The translations under genes were made by a program, and so were the position numbers. DNA of 64,000 bases, taken from NCBI GenBank assembly GCA_963922535.1, contig CAWUIN010000001.1:1-64000 (forward strand), in the 5' to 3' direction. Origin of the DNA: Tectiglobus sp963922535 (lineage in GTDB: Bacteria; Pseudomonadota; Alphaproteobacteria; Rhizobiales; Hyphomicrobiaceae). Positions 53,458-62,695 of the stretch are shown piece by piece. The notes beneath the pieces were generated by a model, which was given only the letters and a program-made list of their open reading frames with translations, was not told the origin of the DNA and did not search any database. Within the stretch, counting starts at the first letter, position 1. The number at the start of each line of letters is the position of its first letter.

Positions 53458-55905
53458 TCAACCGCATTGAGAATAACCGCAATTCTGGCAAGTCCAGCAG
53501 TCTTCCATACGAATAAACCGATCTAGTGCGCACTGAGGGCATTTGCGAACCGCTGATCTCCTCCCGGCCGGCAATACTTCCTCATGTGATATTTCCGCAT
53601 GCGATTGTGCTGAAAAACCATCCAAACGGTGCTGCGCTGTTTGTTGGACCTGTTTTTCCTTCTCCTGCAGGAAGCCGGTATTGCGCATATGCATCTCGAT
53701 AACATCACCAATCGCAGCCAGCAGGCTCGGCACATAGCGCCCATCCAGCCAGCAGCCACCTTGCGGATCGAAAATCGCTTGGAGTTCTTCTACAACAAAC
53801 GTGACATCGCCGCCGCGCCGAAACACAGCACTAATCATGCGTGTCAGCGCCACTGTCCAGGCGTAATGGCTCAGGTTCTTTGTGTTGATAAAAATCTCAA
53901 ACGGTCGTCGGCGCCTATTGTGTTCGATGTCATTAATCGTCACATAGATTGCATCCGGGCCATCCGGCCATTTGAGTTTATATGTATAGCCCGGCAACGA
54001 CGCATCGCGTTCAAGCGGGCGGGTCAGCATAATGATGTCGCATGTGCCGTCTTGTCCTTCCGCTGCCAGGCCTGCTGTTTGTGCAGACTTGTCGCTGTCG
54101 GCTTGCGCCGATGATATACGGCTGGCTGCACTTTTGACAACTTCGGAGCCAGAAGCTGCGGTGCCAACCTCATGCGAAGCCTTTGTTTCTGCAGAGATAA
54201 GAACGGCTCCCGTAATATCGTTCGGTCGATAGGTTGTGCAGCCTTTCAAGCCCATGCCGTAGGCGTCAAGATAAATCGACTTAAAGTCATCAAATGCCAG
54301 CCCTGTCGGACAATTGATAGTTTTTGAAATGGCACTGTCAACAAAAGGCTGCACAGCGGCCTGCATGGTGAGATGGGTCCGGGGCGGCAGGTTTGCCGCT
54401 GTCACGAATGTCTGCGGCAACTGAACGCCACCAAATTTCTGCCGGTAAAGAGCAAACGCATAGTCCCGCACCTGCTCCGTCCGATGCGAACCATCCGATG
54501 CAAGAACCCGCCGCTCATAATGCGTGGCAAAAATTGGTTCAATGCCGCTTGAGACATTGCCGGCCAGCAACGAAATCGTTCCCGTCGGCGCAATGGAGGT
54601 CAGGCAGCCGTTGCGTATGCCTGTCCTTTCGATCGCCCGGGCAACTTCATCGCCAAGCCGCTGTACGTTCGGACGGGTCAAATGCGCCGCCTTGTCAAAG
54701 AGAGGGAAACTGCCCTTCTCGCGCGCAAGTTCACTACTTGCCAGATAGGCAGCCCGCTGGATCGCCTCCATCCAGCTCCGCGCCGCCTCCACGGCTGCCG
54801 GTTCCGCATAATGATAACCGCACATGACCAGCGCATCGGCGAGTCCGGTTATGCCAAGCCCGATACGCCGTTTCGCCAAGGCTTCAGCCTGTTGCGCAGC
54901 CAGCGGATAGCGGGACACTGTAATGATATTATCCAGAAGGCGGACAGCCGTCTGCACGGCCTCTTCAAGGCTTCCTCGGTCCAGGGAAGCTGTCTGAGAG
55001 AAGGGAGACGAAATCAACCTGGGAAGATTGATCGAGCCTAGCAAGCAGGCACCATTGGGCGGCAACGGCTGCTCCCCGCAGGGATTGGTGCACGTTATTG
55101 TTTCACAATAAGCCAGATTGTTTGCCGCATTGATGCGATCAATAAAGATGACACCAGGCTCTGCGTAATCGTAGGTCGCACGCATGATACGATCCCACAA
55201 ATGCCGTGCCCGCACCGAGCGGTACACTGTACCGTCAAAGATCAGATCCCAGTCAAGGTCCTTGCGCACCGCTTCGATAAACGAATCTGTGACAAGAACG
55301 GAAAGATTGAAGTTACTCAGCTGGCCTCCCTCGGATTTGGCATCAATAAACGCTTCGATGTCGGGATGATCGCAGCGCAGCGTCCCCATCATAGCACCGC
55401 GGCGTGCGCCTGCGGACATGATCGTCTGACACATAGCATTCCAGATCTGCATGAAACTTACCGGGCCGGATGCATCCGCACCGACTCCCGCCACCAAAGC
55501 CCCGGCGGGACGCAACGTCGAGAAATCATGGCCGATACCGCCACCACACTGCATGGTTAATGCTGCATCTTTTACATTGTCGAAAATCGCAGAAAGATCA
55601 TCTTCGATGCAGTCCATCACAAAGCAATTGAACAACGTGATATTGCGTCCGGTTCCCGAACCGGCGATAATGCGCCCGGCTGGCAGGAAAGTGAAATTAC
55701 CAAGCAAATCTTCGAAGCGCTTAACCCATAGCGACTGCACACCCGCGCCACCAGCTTCAGCCTCCCCGGCCGTACGTGCGACACGAGCCCATGTCTCGCC
55801 AATATCATTGTCCCCGGCATGAGACGATGACCCGGAAAAGCGATACTTGCTTTGCCAGATCTGCTGCGCAATAGGCGCAATGTCAAATGGATGGGGGTGT
55901 TGCAT
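53458..55905 (-). CDS. nrdJ: Adenosylcobalamin-dependent (class II) ribonucleotide reductase
   Basis: 815 residues. Starts with the class II core (SKYRF, DTWARVARTAG), FLPAGRI-AGSGT, CFVMDCIEDDLSAIFDN, then QCGGGIGHDFS and NPCGEQPLPPNGACLLGSINL, which contains catalytic Cys residues, and a C-terminal TSCPD-like domain (YVTINDIEHNRRRRPFEIFINTKNLSHYAWTVALTRMIS). It ends with a zinc ribbon CPQCALDRFIRMEDCWTCQNCGYSQC. It reduces ribonucleotides to deoxyribonucleotides with coenzyme B12, with no oxygen requirement. It is shorter than the about 1200-residue NrdJ typical of rhizobia. No cobalamin riboswitch is seen in the short region upstream. Confidence 0.92.
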   Translation of the reverse strand: MQHPHPFDIAPIAQQIWQSKYRFSGSSSHAGDNDIGETWARVARTAGEAEAGGAGVQSLWVKRFEDLLGNFTFLPAGRIIAGSGTGRNITLFNCFVMDCIEDDLSAIFDNVKDAALTMQCGGGIGHDFSTLRPAGALVAGVGADASGPVSFMQIWNAMCQTIMSAGARRGAMMGTLRCDHPDIEAFIDAKSEGGQLSNFNLSVLVTDSFIEAVRKDLDWDLIFDGTVYRSVRARHLWDRIMRATYDYAEPGVIFIDRINAANNLAYCETITCTNPCGEQPLPPNGACLLGSINLPRLISSPFSQTASLDRGSLEEAVQTAVRLLDNIITVSRYPLAAQQAEALAKRRIGLGITGLADALVMCGYHYAEPAAVEAARSWMEAIQRAAYLASSELAREKGSFPLFDKAAHLTRPNVQRLGDEVARAIERTGIRNGCLTSIAPTGTISLLAGNVSSGIEPIFATHYERRVLASDGSHRTEQVRDYAFALYRQKFGGVQLPQTFVTAANLPPRTHLTMQAAVQPFVDSAISKTINCPTGLAFDDFKSIYLDAYGMGLKGCTTYRPNDITGAVLISAETKASHEVGTAASGSEVVKSAASRISSAQADSDKSAQTAGLAAEGQDGTCDIIMLTRPLERDASLPGYTYKLKWPDGPDAIYVTINDIEHNRRRRPFEIFINTKNLSHYAWTVALTRMISAVFRRGGDVTFVVEELQAIFDPQGGCWLDGRYVPSLLAAIGDVIEMHMRNTGFLQEKEKQVQQTAQHRLDGFSAQSHAEISHEEVLPAGRRSAVRKCPQCALDRFIRMEDCWTCQNCGYSQCG

Positions 55906-56024
55906 GATGATATGGCCACTGCGTTTGGATCGCTCAGGATATCCAGCCCACGATATGATGAAATATGCAAGTTAGATATAAGCTCTCAGGCCATCCTTGT
56001 CAAGAAATGTTCTATATAAGATCT

Positions 56025-56765
56025 TTATTTGTTCCCACAACCGTCTCGTGCCGATCTTGCTTCGCGGCAGAGCGCCCGCGTGGCCTGTTCAATCGTGTGC
56101 TGCAAACGTTCGGCAAACACCTTACGTTTTAACCCAGACGGAATAACTGGTAAAATTTCAACGATAATAGTGCCGGGATGGCGGATTTGCGAGTTGCGTG
56201 GCCAAAACAAGCCTGAGTTGAGGGCTACAGGAACACAAGGCACCTGCAGCTTTTCATACATCATCAATATGCCTGGCTTGTAGTCCGGTGGCGCATCGGG
56301 AAGTTTTCGCGTTCCCTCTGGAAATACCAGAATTTCACGCTGATCCTTGATGCGTAAATGTGCCTCGCGCAGCATATTGCGTAAGGCTGCAGGTCCGGTT
56401 TCGCGTTGGATGGGAACCATGTCAAACTTAGTTGCAAACCAGCCGTAGAGTGGAATTTTCATCAACTCGGCCTTCATAACCAGGGCCGGATCATTGAAGA
56501 TTGGGATTAAGGCAAAAGTGTCCCAAGCAGACTGGTGCTTGGCGGCAATGAGAAAGGGGCGATCGGGAAGGTGTTCCAGGCCGCGCACTTCCATGCGTGT
56601 TCCGCAGATTAGACGCATCCACCACAGGCATGAGCGCGCATATACTTTCAGGGCAACCATGGCCCAGCCCCGCGGCGCCAGCAACAGCCAGCTGCCGAAA
56701 ATCATGAACACAGCCGTGTTGGCGTAAAATACGGCAGTAAAGAGCAATGATCGGATGAGAAGCAT
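56025..56765 (-). CDS. plsC: 1-acyl-sn-glycerol-3-phosphate acyltransferase
   Basis: 246 residues with N-terminal hydrophobic helices, then the acyltransferase motifs: block I KHQSAWDTF (HX4D, with the active-site His) and block III FPEGTR; between them KAELMKIPLYGWFATKFDMVPIQRE and after them PGILMMYEKLQVPCVPVALNSGLFW. It adds the second acyl chain to lysophosphatidic acid in phospholipid synthesis at the inner membrane. It is the last of a minus-strand set ftsE-ftsX-YdcF-plsC, an order conserved in Hyphomicrobiales. 178 bp separate it from the YdcF gene. Confidence 0.93.
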   Translation of the reverse strand: MLLIRSLLFTAVFYANTAVFMIFGSWLLLAPRGWAMVALKVYARSCLWWMRLICGTRMEVRGLEHLPDRPFLIAAKHQSAWDTFALIPIFNDPALVMKAELMKIPLYGWFATKFDMVPIQRETGPAALRNMLREAHLRIKDQREILVFPEGTRKLPDAPPDYKPGILMMYEKLQVPCVPVALNSGLFWPRNSQIRHPGTIIVEILPVIPSGLKRKVFAERLQHTIEQATRALCREARSARDGCGNK

Positions 56766-56942
56766 GGACTGGTGTCTTGTCGTCAGTTAGCACGCGCGGC
56801 TGATGAAGGAGAGTTTTGCGCCCAGCAGGACACTTTTGCGCTGATTCTGATGGCGTGCCCTGTCAAATAAAAGCAACTGCGCATCGGGAAAATGCGCCCT
56901 GTCCCGCAGAGCTCTGGCAAAATCGGCCCGGCTCTGACGCAC

Positions 56943-57737
56943 TCATCTTTGAATATGCTCTGCATGTCCGCCATCCTTGCTCCTGGAAACAGTCTCGATT
57001 TTGCCAAACCGGCTCTCGCTTGGCTCAACCAACGACGGACCCGAATGGTGGACACGAACAAAGTTTTTTTCGTTTAAATCTTCTGCATCCGAAACAAATA
57101 TCCAGGTCACGGCAAATTCTGCGACAGATGGTAAAAACTTGATGTATTCATAGGCTAGCAACCGTACGCTGTCACCCTGCAACCACCATGACTGGTTACG
57201 AAGACGCTTTGGCATAACACTGTAAGGGATGAGTTTGACGTCTGGCATCCGGCGATACAATTCGATTAAGCTACGCGGCATATGGTAAGCTGCAGTGACA
57301 ATAATCAAACTTTTAAAACTATTGCCACGTTGCCAGTTACGTGCCTCAATGGCATTACCCCTGGTGTTTTGAGCGATATAGCCTAAAGTCACACAGCATG
57401 CAAAGAGTTTGGGATCGAGTTTTGACAGGCGTAAAATATCCGCCTTGGATGTTTGCCTGTTAACCCCAGAAATCAGCATCCACTTCGCACGCCCTTCGCG
57501 CAACAGCCGCGCAGCTGTTATAATTCTCTCGGGTCCCCCTGTTAAAACGACAATCCCGTCTGCTTGCTTGGGAATATCCGGCAAAGTGCGCATCACAAAA
57601 GTCGCAAAAACAACAAAACCCAGAACGAATATTACCACCAGCGCGCTGGCAATGCCTAATGCCCAGACTTTGTAGTTAAAATGACCGATCCTTAAACTCA
57701 CAGTATCACTCTGGCTGACTTTTACCTTGGATGTCAA
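56943..57737 (-). CDS. YdcF/DUF218 family membrane protein
   Basis: 264 residues. One N-terminal transmembrane helix (about 28-50) precedes a DUF218 domain: DGIVVLTGGPERIITAARLLREGRAKWMLISGVNRQTSK, LGYIAQNTRGNAIEARNW, IVTAAYHMPRSLIELYRRMP and the closing KYLLAYEYIKFL. ElyC/SanA-like DUF218 proteins affect cell-envelope integrity, and the placement between ftsX and plsC suits an envelope role. The C-terminal about 50 residues are polar and do not belong to the domain. Confidence 0.9.
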   Translation of the reverse strand: MTSKVKVSQSDTVSLRIGHFNYKVWALGIASALVVIFVLGFVVFATFVMRTLPDIPKQADGIVVLTGGPERIITAARLLREGRAKWMLISGVNRQTSKADILRLSKLDPKLFACCVTLGYIAQNTRGNAIEARNWQRGNSFKSLIIVTAAYHMPRSLIELYRRMPDVKLIPYSVMPKRLRNQSWWLQGDSVRLLAYEYIKFLPSVAEFAVTWIFVSDAEDLNEKNFVRVHHSGPSLVEPSESRFGKIETVSRSKDGGHAEHIQR

Positions 57738-57899
57738 AATTTAACTGAACCCGGTTCCAGCAATCATCTCCTGACGAATACCACAAAACCGGCTTCGTGA
57801 AATTTCGGTAGGTTCTGCTTGCCTAAGCGCGAACAAATTTAAGCCATCCCGGCGAGAAGAATGATCACATCGCGACCTGCCTTATTGTTCAGCACCCTT

Positions 57900-58976
57900 C
57901 TAGCGATTTTTCAATATTCGAAACACACCTAAACGAGATGTTACCATGCACAGTGCTGCAATCACAAAAACAACCGACGCCAATAGTATATAGCCTACGG
58001 CATCCAATACACCGGTACCGATAAGACGCCGTAATTCAACAAGCGTGACGGTATCCCCGCCGATCAACTGTATAACCGTCGGCATCAGAAAAAAAACGGC
58101 CATGGCGCTGAGGGCACCAACGATACCTGCACGAACGCCCAAGGCGAGAAAGTGCTTTTCAAATTCGCGCGCAATGAAGCGGTCCGTTGCACCGACGAAA
58201 TCTAAAACTTCAACGATTTCGCGATTAGAAGCCATTGCACTGCGGGTTGCAGAGACGATAATGGCAGGCGTTGCCGCCCCGACCAGAAAAAGAATGGCAA
58301 TACCGCCGAGCGCAAATGAACGCGTAACCGTACGAATCTGATTTTGCCACTGCCGATGATCATCAAGAGCCGCCTGCGGATAACGCTCTTGCAGCTCGAT
58401 TTTAAGCTTCGCCAGATCGGGTGGTGAATTGCGGTTAAGTTCTATTGCGACAAGCCTTGGCACCGGGAGCGCCAAAAGTTCAGAATTTTTACCAAGCCAG
58501 GGTTCCAGCAGCCTTGCCGATTCCGACGCACTCATGGCTTTGGCTCTGACAATGCCTGGCTGCTGGCCAATAAATTCCACAACCGCCTTTACAGTACGTT
58601 CCGTCTTCAGCGAATTATCCGAAGGCTCAATCTGGATTGAGACTTCCGTCGCAATGTCGCGCAACCATGCTGATGCCGACTGGTAAATCAAATAAACGGC
58701 ACCAACAGTGAGACAGGCCAGGAAGCACATGATGGCAATCACCAGGGTCAGGGACTTACCCGTTACAGATCCCGCTTGCACGATCGGCACATTGGCCTGC
58801 TCTTTGCCTGGCTCGTGTGGTGTAGATGGCATGAAGTTGTCGTATGCATTGCCCGAAGCAGCACCGATACGGCGACCGTTCCTCTCGCTTGATTGCCCTC
58901 CCGAACTCAACGGATCGTGGTTCAACGTAAGGCCTTGTCTTCTGCCGCCTGGCGGATCATTGAACGATGCTGACAT
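57900..58976 (-). CDS. ftsX: Cell-division ABC permease FtsX
   Basis: 358 residues. An N-terminal polar extension (about 1-75) leads to transmembrane helix 1 (SLTLVIAIMCFLACLTVGAVYLIYQSA), a periplasmic domain (VSIQIEPSDNSLKTERTVKAVVEFIGQQPGIVRAKAMSAS) and the C-terminal permease with REIVEVLDFVGATDRFIAREFEKHFL and three further helices. FtsX with FtsE forms an ABC-like complex at the divisome that controls peptidoglycan hydrolases. It overlaps ftsE by 20 bp. The N-terminal extension contains a Pro/Gly/Ser-rich stretch and is longer than in E. coli. Confidence 0.93.
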   Translation of the reverse strand: MSASFNDPPGGRRQGLTLNHDPLSSGGQSSERNGRRIGAASGNAYDNFMPSTPHEPGKEQANVPIVQAGSVTGKSLTLVIAIMCFLACLTVGAVYLIYQSASAWLRDIATEVSIQIEPSDNSLKTERTVKAVVEFIGQQPGIVRAKAMSASESARLLEPWLGKNSELLALPVPRLVAIELNRNSPPDLAKLKIELQERYPQAALDDHRQWQNQIRTVTRSFALGGIAILFLVGAATPAIIVSATRSAMASNREIVEVLDFVGATDRFIAREFEKHFLALGVRAGIVGALSAMAVFFLMPTVIQLIGGDTVTLVELRRLIGTGVLDAVGYILLASVVFVIAALCMVTSRLGVFRILKNR

Positions 58977-59619
58977 TTCCGTCTTGCAGCTCCAGTCGTG
59001 GCATCATCTTGTATTGATGCATCAATTGGTAATCGTGCGTCGCAATAACGACGGATGTCCCCAGCTTATTGAGTTCAACAAGCAATCGCAGGAGCCGGCG
59101 CGCCATTTGCGGGTCAACGTTACCCGTTGGCTCATCGGCAAGCAGCAGATCAGGCTTATTGATCACAGCACGGGCAATCGCCGCACGCTGCTTTTCCCCG
59201 CCAGACAGGAACGACGGATATTGGTGCATGCGGTTGGCAAGGCCAACCCACTGCAAGAGATCGGTAACATCTTCTCTGTATTCGGCTTCCCTCTTGCCGC
59301 TGACGCGCAACGGCAATGCAACATTTTGCCAGGTGGTCAGATGATCAAGCAAACGGAAGTCCTGAAATACGATACCAATGCGGCGGCGCAAATTGGCTCG
59401 TGTCGCAGCTGATATGTTGTGAACTTCCTGATTGAATATTTTAATCCGTCCCTCGGTTGGTTCAAGCGAGAGAAACATCAAACGCATGAGAGTAGTTTTA
59501 CCGCTGCCAGAAGGCCCGGTCAGGAAATGGAAAGAGCCTGGCTGCAGGTCAAGGTTTACACCGTGCAGAACATCAATACCAGCACCATAACTGAGAGCAA
59601 CGTTCTCAAGACGGATCAC
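58957..59619 (-). CDS. ftsE: Cell-division ABC ATPase FtsE
   Basis: 220 residues. Walker A GPSGSGKTT (35-43), Q-loop in VFQDFRLLDHLTTWQNVALPLRVSG, signature LSGGEKQRAAIARAV, Walker B LLADEPTGNVD and the H-loop in VVIATHDYQLM. The whole protein is one ATPase domain of normal length, matching FtsE. It drives FtsX conformational change at the septum. First gene of the ftsE-ftsX-YdcF-plsC set; its start lies 487 bp from the divergent hpt gene, in a region with two palindromes and a repeat. Confidence 0.95.
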   Translation of the reverse strand: MIRLENVALSYGAGIDVLHGVNLDLQPGSFHFLTGPSGSGKTTLMRLMFLSLEPTEGRIKIFNQEVHNISAATRANLRRRIGIVFQDFRLLDHLTTWQNVALPLRVSGKREAEYREDVTDLLQWVGLANRMHQYPSFLSGGEKQRAAIARAVINKPDLLLADEPTGNVDPQMARRLLRLLVELNKLGTSVVIATHDYQLMHQYKMMPRLELQDGNVSIVQ

Positions 59620-59756
59620 GAGGCACTTATCTCCTCAGTAATTAGGACGACTTTAGCTAAAGTCTATATTTTTAATACGATATGACAATCAACCAATATA
59701 CCATTCTGTGGTTTCATCCACAAAGAATATGGCATGGCAATGGGGAACGATCAAAT

Positions 59757-59776
59757 AAGCAGGAAATTTCCTGCTT
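59757..59776. promoter_or_regulatory. 20-bp perfect palindrome with adjacent dyad
   Basis: AAGCAGGAAATTTCCTGCTT reads the same on both strands. Directly after it, at 59779-59795, ATATCGC-AAA-GCGATAT forms a second dyad. They lie 138-176 bp upstream of ftsE on the minus strand. Either a tandem operator or a pair of hairpins. Confidence 0.55.
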
Positions 59777-59815
59777 CGATATCGCAAAGCGATATTCTTG
59801 CAAATTGCTCCATAA

Positions 59816-59916
59816 GGCCGTGGCGTCAAAATAAACGCTTCAGTTTTCTGAGCCGAAGCGGCATATTACTGACTGGTCACAGTCAAAATTGAATCATGTA
59901 GAAGCATGCATTTGAG
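59816..59916 (-). repeat. 101-bp palindromic element, decayed copy
   Basis: The left arm 59816-59847 keeps CAAAATAAACGCTTCAGTTTT and the 37-base centre 59848-59884 keeps CTGAGC and AGCGGCATAT as in the 14544 copy. The right arm has decayed after AAAATTGAA. Placement of the outer limits rests on the family layout. Confidence 0.65.
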
Positions 59917-60106
59917 TAAATACCCTTAGCAGTTGATCAATGGTAATACACTGAAATCATGGATTTCTGGCGTCTATCTCAATAAACAAATGTTGAAGCG
60001 CAAGTGTTGCACAAACTGCACATTTGCGAAGCAAACAATACGCATTGAATATCATGCACCCGCGTCTGGTGCACTATGAAACCGGACGATCACGTACGCA
60101 GGTCAA

Positions 60107-60679
60107 ATGTCACAGGCATACACCACGACAGAAAAAGATGATGATTTCGATCGAATCGAGGTCATTTTTACTGCTCCTCAGATAAAAAGAAAGCTCCGTG
60201 TCCTGGCAAAAAAAATTGCCTCGACAGCCCTTAGAGATGTCATTGTCATCTCAATTATGAAAGGCAGCTTTATTTTTACCGCTGATCTTATTCGTGAGCT
60301 TCACGTTGCAGGGCTGCCCCTGCAAGTCGATTTTATGTCACTTTCCAGTTATCACAGCGGCACACAATCTACAGGTCATGTCAAACTGATTTATGATATC
60401 AATGTCGATGTGACCGATTGCGATGTCATTCTGGTGGATGACATCTTACAATCCGGACGCACATTACATTACGCTAAAAAATTAATAACTGAGCGTAACG
60501 CGCGCAAAATTCTCACCTGCGTTCTGTTGAACAAACCGGTGCAGCGCGCAGTTCCTATAGAAGCCGATTTCATCGGTTTCGAATGCCCCGCCGACCTGTT
60601 CGTTGTCGGCTATGGGCTGGACAAAGCCTTTAAATACCGCCAACTACCGTTTATCGGTTATATTTCAACCGATCATTAG
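60107..60679 (+). CDS. hpt: Hypoxanthine phosphoribosyltransferase
   Basis: 190 residues. It has the type I PRTase pattern: VISIMKGSFIFTADLIREL (PPi loop), VDFMSLSSYHSGTQSTGHVKLIYDIN (flexible loop), the PRPP-binding VILVDDILQSGRTLHYAKKL, and a purine-specificity end (DFIGFECPADLFVVGYGLD). It converts hypoxanthine or guanine plus PRPP to the nucleotide in purine salvage. It is monocistronic, divergent from ftsE and convergent with the band-7 gene. Confidence 0.94.
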   Translation: MSQAYTTTEKDDDFDRIEVIFTAPQIKRKLRVLAKKIASTALRDVIVISIMKGSFIFTADLIRELHVAGLPLQVDFMSLSSYHSGTQSTGHVKLIYDINVDVTDCDVILVDDILQSGRTLHYAKKLITERNARKILTCVLLNKPVQRAVPIEADFIGFECPADLFVVGYGLDKAFKYRQLPFIGYISTDH

Positions 60680-60692
60680 TCATCAGCTTTCG

Positions 60693-61631
60693 TCAGTTAT
60701 CACCACGCAGGGCTGGCGCCGGCGTTCCCGTGCCAGGCAGCGACCAGAGCACCTTTGCATCCGCGTCGCCCCCCATAAAAGTATTTGGGAACGTGCCGCC
60801 CCAGCGCTCAACCTTCTTGTATTCCACAACCAGCGGATGTTTGGCCAGCGCCTCCCCCATAATCCGGATAGCCTCTGCCTGAGCCTGGCCCTGCACCTTG
60901 ATTTCATAAGCCTTGCCATCGGCCATTGCTTTGTCTGCATCGCGTTGCGCTTCAGCCTTCTGGGTGATTTGCGTGCTCGTCAGACGCTGGCGTTCGAGAA
61001 CGAACTTTTCCGTCTCCGCCTGTTCGCGGGCAACCTGCTTGGCTCTGATGGCCTGGGTATATTCCGGCGGAAAACCGATATCAACAATGGAAAATCCAGT
61101 CACCTCGATTGCCTTCGGCATACGAGACACAAATTCCTTTTGCGAAAGATCACGATACTCAGAACGCTTTCTGAGGAGATCATTGACAGTGTAGCCGCTG
61201 GTTACTCCCTTCACCGCATCATTGAGCCTTGGACGGATAATCCGGGCTTCAAATTGCTCCAGAGAGCCGAATTGAATGTAGAGATCCATCACCTCGTTAT
61301 GCTTAACCAGCCAGTTGACGGTGACAGCAACCGGAATCTCCAGGGGATCCTGCGAGGCGGCTTCAAGTTGCATTTCAAACGCACGTTCGCGAACCTCCAT
61401 TTCTTCAACAATGTCTGCATAAGGGATTTTAACATGCAAGCCGGGATCAACAACGTCAATAACGTTGCCAAACCTTTTGACAATGCCGACGTGTCCAGCC
61501 TCAATACGGTAAATACCCATCCAGATTATCGCTAATACGACGAGCAGAATAACGCCGCCAATGCCCGAAAGCGCACCCAAGGACGGAAGCTGCGACAATG
61601 AAAAATTGGAATTCGGCAAACGCGTGTTCAT
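60693..61631 (-). CDS. SPFH/band-7 (prohibitin-like) membrane protein
   Basis: 312 residues. One N-terminal transmembrane helix (about 23-42), then a band-7 domain (RIEAGHVGIVKRFGNVIDVVDPGLHVKIPYADIV) and a charged coiled coil (AIRAKQVAREQAETEKFVLERQRL) typical of prohibitin/stomatin proteins. It is a third SPFH-domain protein in the window besides HflK and HflC, but its PGLHVKIPY pattern and C-terminal tail differ from both. SPFH proteins assemble into membrane microdomain or protease-regulating scaffolds. Its partner is not evident here; the gene is alone and convergent with hpt by 13 bp. Confidence 0.9.
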   Translation of the reverse strand: MNTRLPNSNFSLSQLPSLGALSGIGGVILLVVLAIIWMGIYRIEAGHVGIVKRFGNVIDVVDPGLHVKIPYADIVEEMEVRERAFEMQLEAASQDPLEIPVAVTVNWLVKHNEVMDLYIQFGSLEQFEARIIRPRLNDAVKGVTSGYTVNDLLRKRSEYRDLSQKEFVSRMPKAIEVTGFSIVDIGFPPEYTQAIRAKQVAREQAETEKFVLERQRLTSTQITQKAEAQRDADKAMADGKAYEIKVQGQAQAEAIRIMGEALAKHPLVVEYKKVERWGGTFPNTFMGGDADAKVLWSLPGTGTPAPALRGDN

Positions 61632-61801
61632 AACCTAGCCCTCCACAGGCCGATAGCGGACTGTTGACATTGATAATATTGATGTTAATGGGCATAAAGA
61701 GCGCTACAGTCAACAAGATCAACCGGATAAGAAGGAAAAAGCTTAAATTCTGCTTTCCGCTTCGCCCACACAAAGACACATGGCTCAACAAATCCCGCGG
61801 T

Positions 61802-62695
61802 TTATCGCTGTGTCTGGCCTGTTTCCCAGCCAATCATGGCGCGTTTACGAGTCAATCCCCAATGATAGCCGCCAAGCGAGCCATCGGCACGCAGCACACG
61901 GTGGCATGGCACAACAAATGAAATGGGATTACGCCCCACCGCCGAACCAACGGCGCGTACTGCTTTTGGTCTCCCGATGTGACTGGCGATGTCGGTATAA
62001 CTTACGGCGCGGCCCATCGGAATTTTCAGCAAAGCCTCCCACACGCGCACTTCGAAATCTGTACCGATCAGAACAAGGCGTACAGGCTGTTCCGGAGTAT
62101 GTACTGCGGCATCGAAAATACGCCGCAGCAATGGTGCCGTCTTGTGCGGAGCCTCGGCAAAGGTGGCCCTTGGCCAGCGCTGCATCATGTCTGCCAGGGC
62201 AGCCTTGTGGCTCTGGCTAATGTCGTCATTAACGAACGCAAGACCGGCAACACCACGATCTGTTGCAATGAGCAAGGCATCGCCGAACGGTGATGGGTGG
62301 AAACCATAAACCATGGCGAGGCCGGCGCCGCGCCGTTTGTACTCGCCCGGCGTCATCGCCTCGTGGGCAACAAACAGATCGTGCAGGCGCCCACTCCCGG
62401 AAAGACCGACATCATAGGCACAATTCAGGACACTCGAAGAGCCTGTAAGCAGAGTGCGGGCATGATCCAGCGTGATGGCCTGCAGGAATTCCTTCGGACT
62501 CAGGCCACACCAGCGCTTGAACAATTTCTGACAATGGGCGGCGCTCATCTGCAAATGGGCTGCAAGCGCCTCAAGGTCAGGCTGGCTTGTCCAATTTTCG
62601 GTTAAAAAAACGATCGCTTTGCGCACTGTATCATAATCACGATCATCTTTGCCGGTTTGATTACGCGTCAGCTGTATCTCGGGGGCCTGCAGCAT
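61802..62695 (-). CDS. Ada-like AraC/MGMT protein (O6-alkylguanine-DNA methyltransferase with HTH domain)
   Basis: 297 residues from the ATG at 62693-62695, preceded by GGAG about 8 bases upstream; an earlier in-frame ATG at 62752 exists. Domains: an AraC-type HTH (EALAAHLQMSAAHCQKLFKRWCGLSPKEFLQ, about 37-110), then an MGMT domain with MGRAVSYTDIASHIGRPKAVRAVGSAVGRNP and the alkyl-acceptor PCHR with Cys about 264. It lacks the N-terminal Cys domain of E. coli Ada that senses methylphosphotriesters. It repairs O6-methylguanine by suicide transfer and may regulate transcription. Upstream and downstream are unrelated genes. Confidence 0.9.
   Translation of the reverse strand: MLQAPEIQLTRNQTGKDDRDYDTVRKAIVFLTENWTSQPDLEALAAHLQMSAAHCQKLFKRWCGLSPKEFLQAITLDHARTLLTGSSSVLNCAYDVGLSGSGRLHDLFVAHEAMTPGEYKRRGAGLAMVYGFHPSPFGDALLIATDRGVAGLAFVNDDISQSHKAALADMMQRWPRATFAEAPHKTAPLLRRIFDAAVHTPEQPVRLVLIGTDFEVRVWEALLKIPMGRAVSYTDIASHIGRPKAVRAVGSAVGRNPISFVVPCHRVLRADGSLGGYHWGLTRKRAMIGWETGQTQR

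Larger units (their letters stand above)
59620..60106. other. Divergent intergenic region ftsE-hpt with palindromes and a repeat
   Basis: 487 bp without a gene. It has a perfect 20-bp palindrome at 59757-59776, a second dyad at 59779-59795 and a decayed 101-bp element at 59816-59916, listed separately. It should contain promoters for both ftsE and hpt. Confidence 0.5.
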
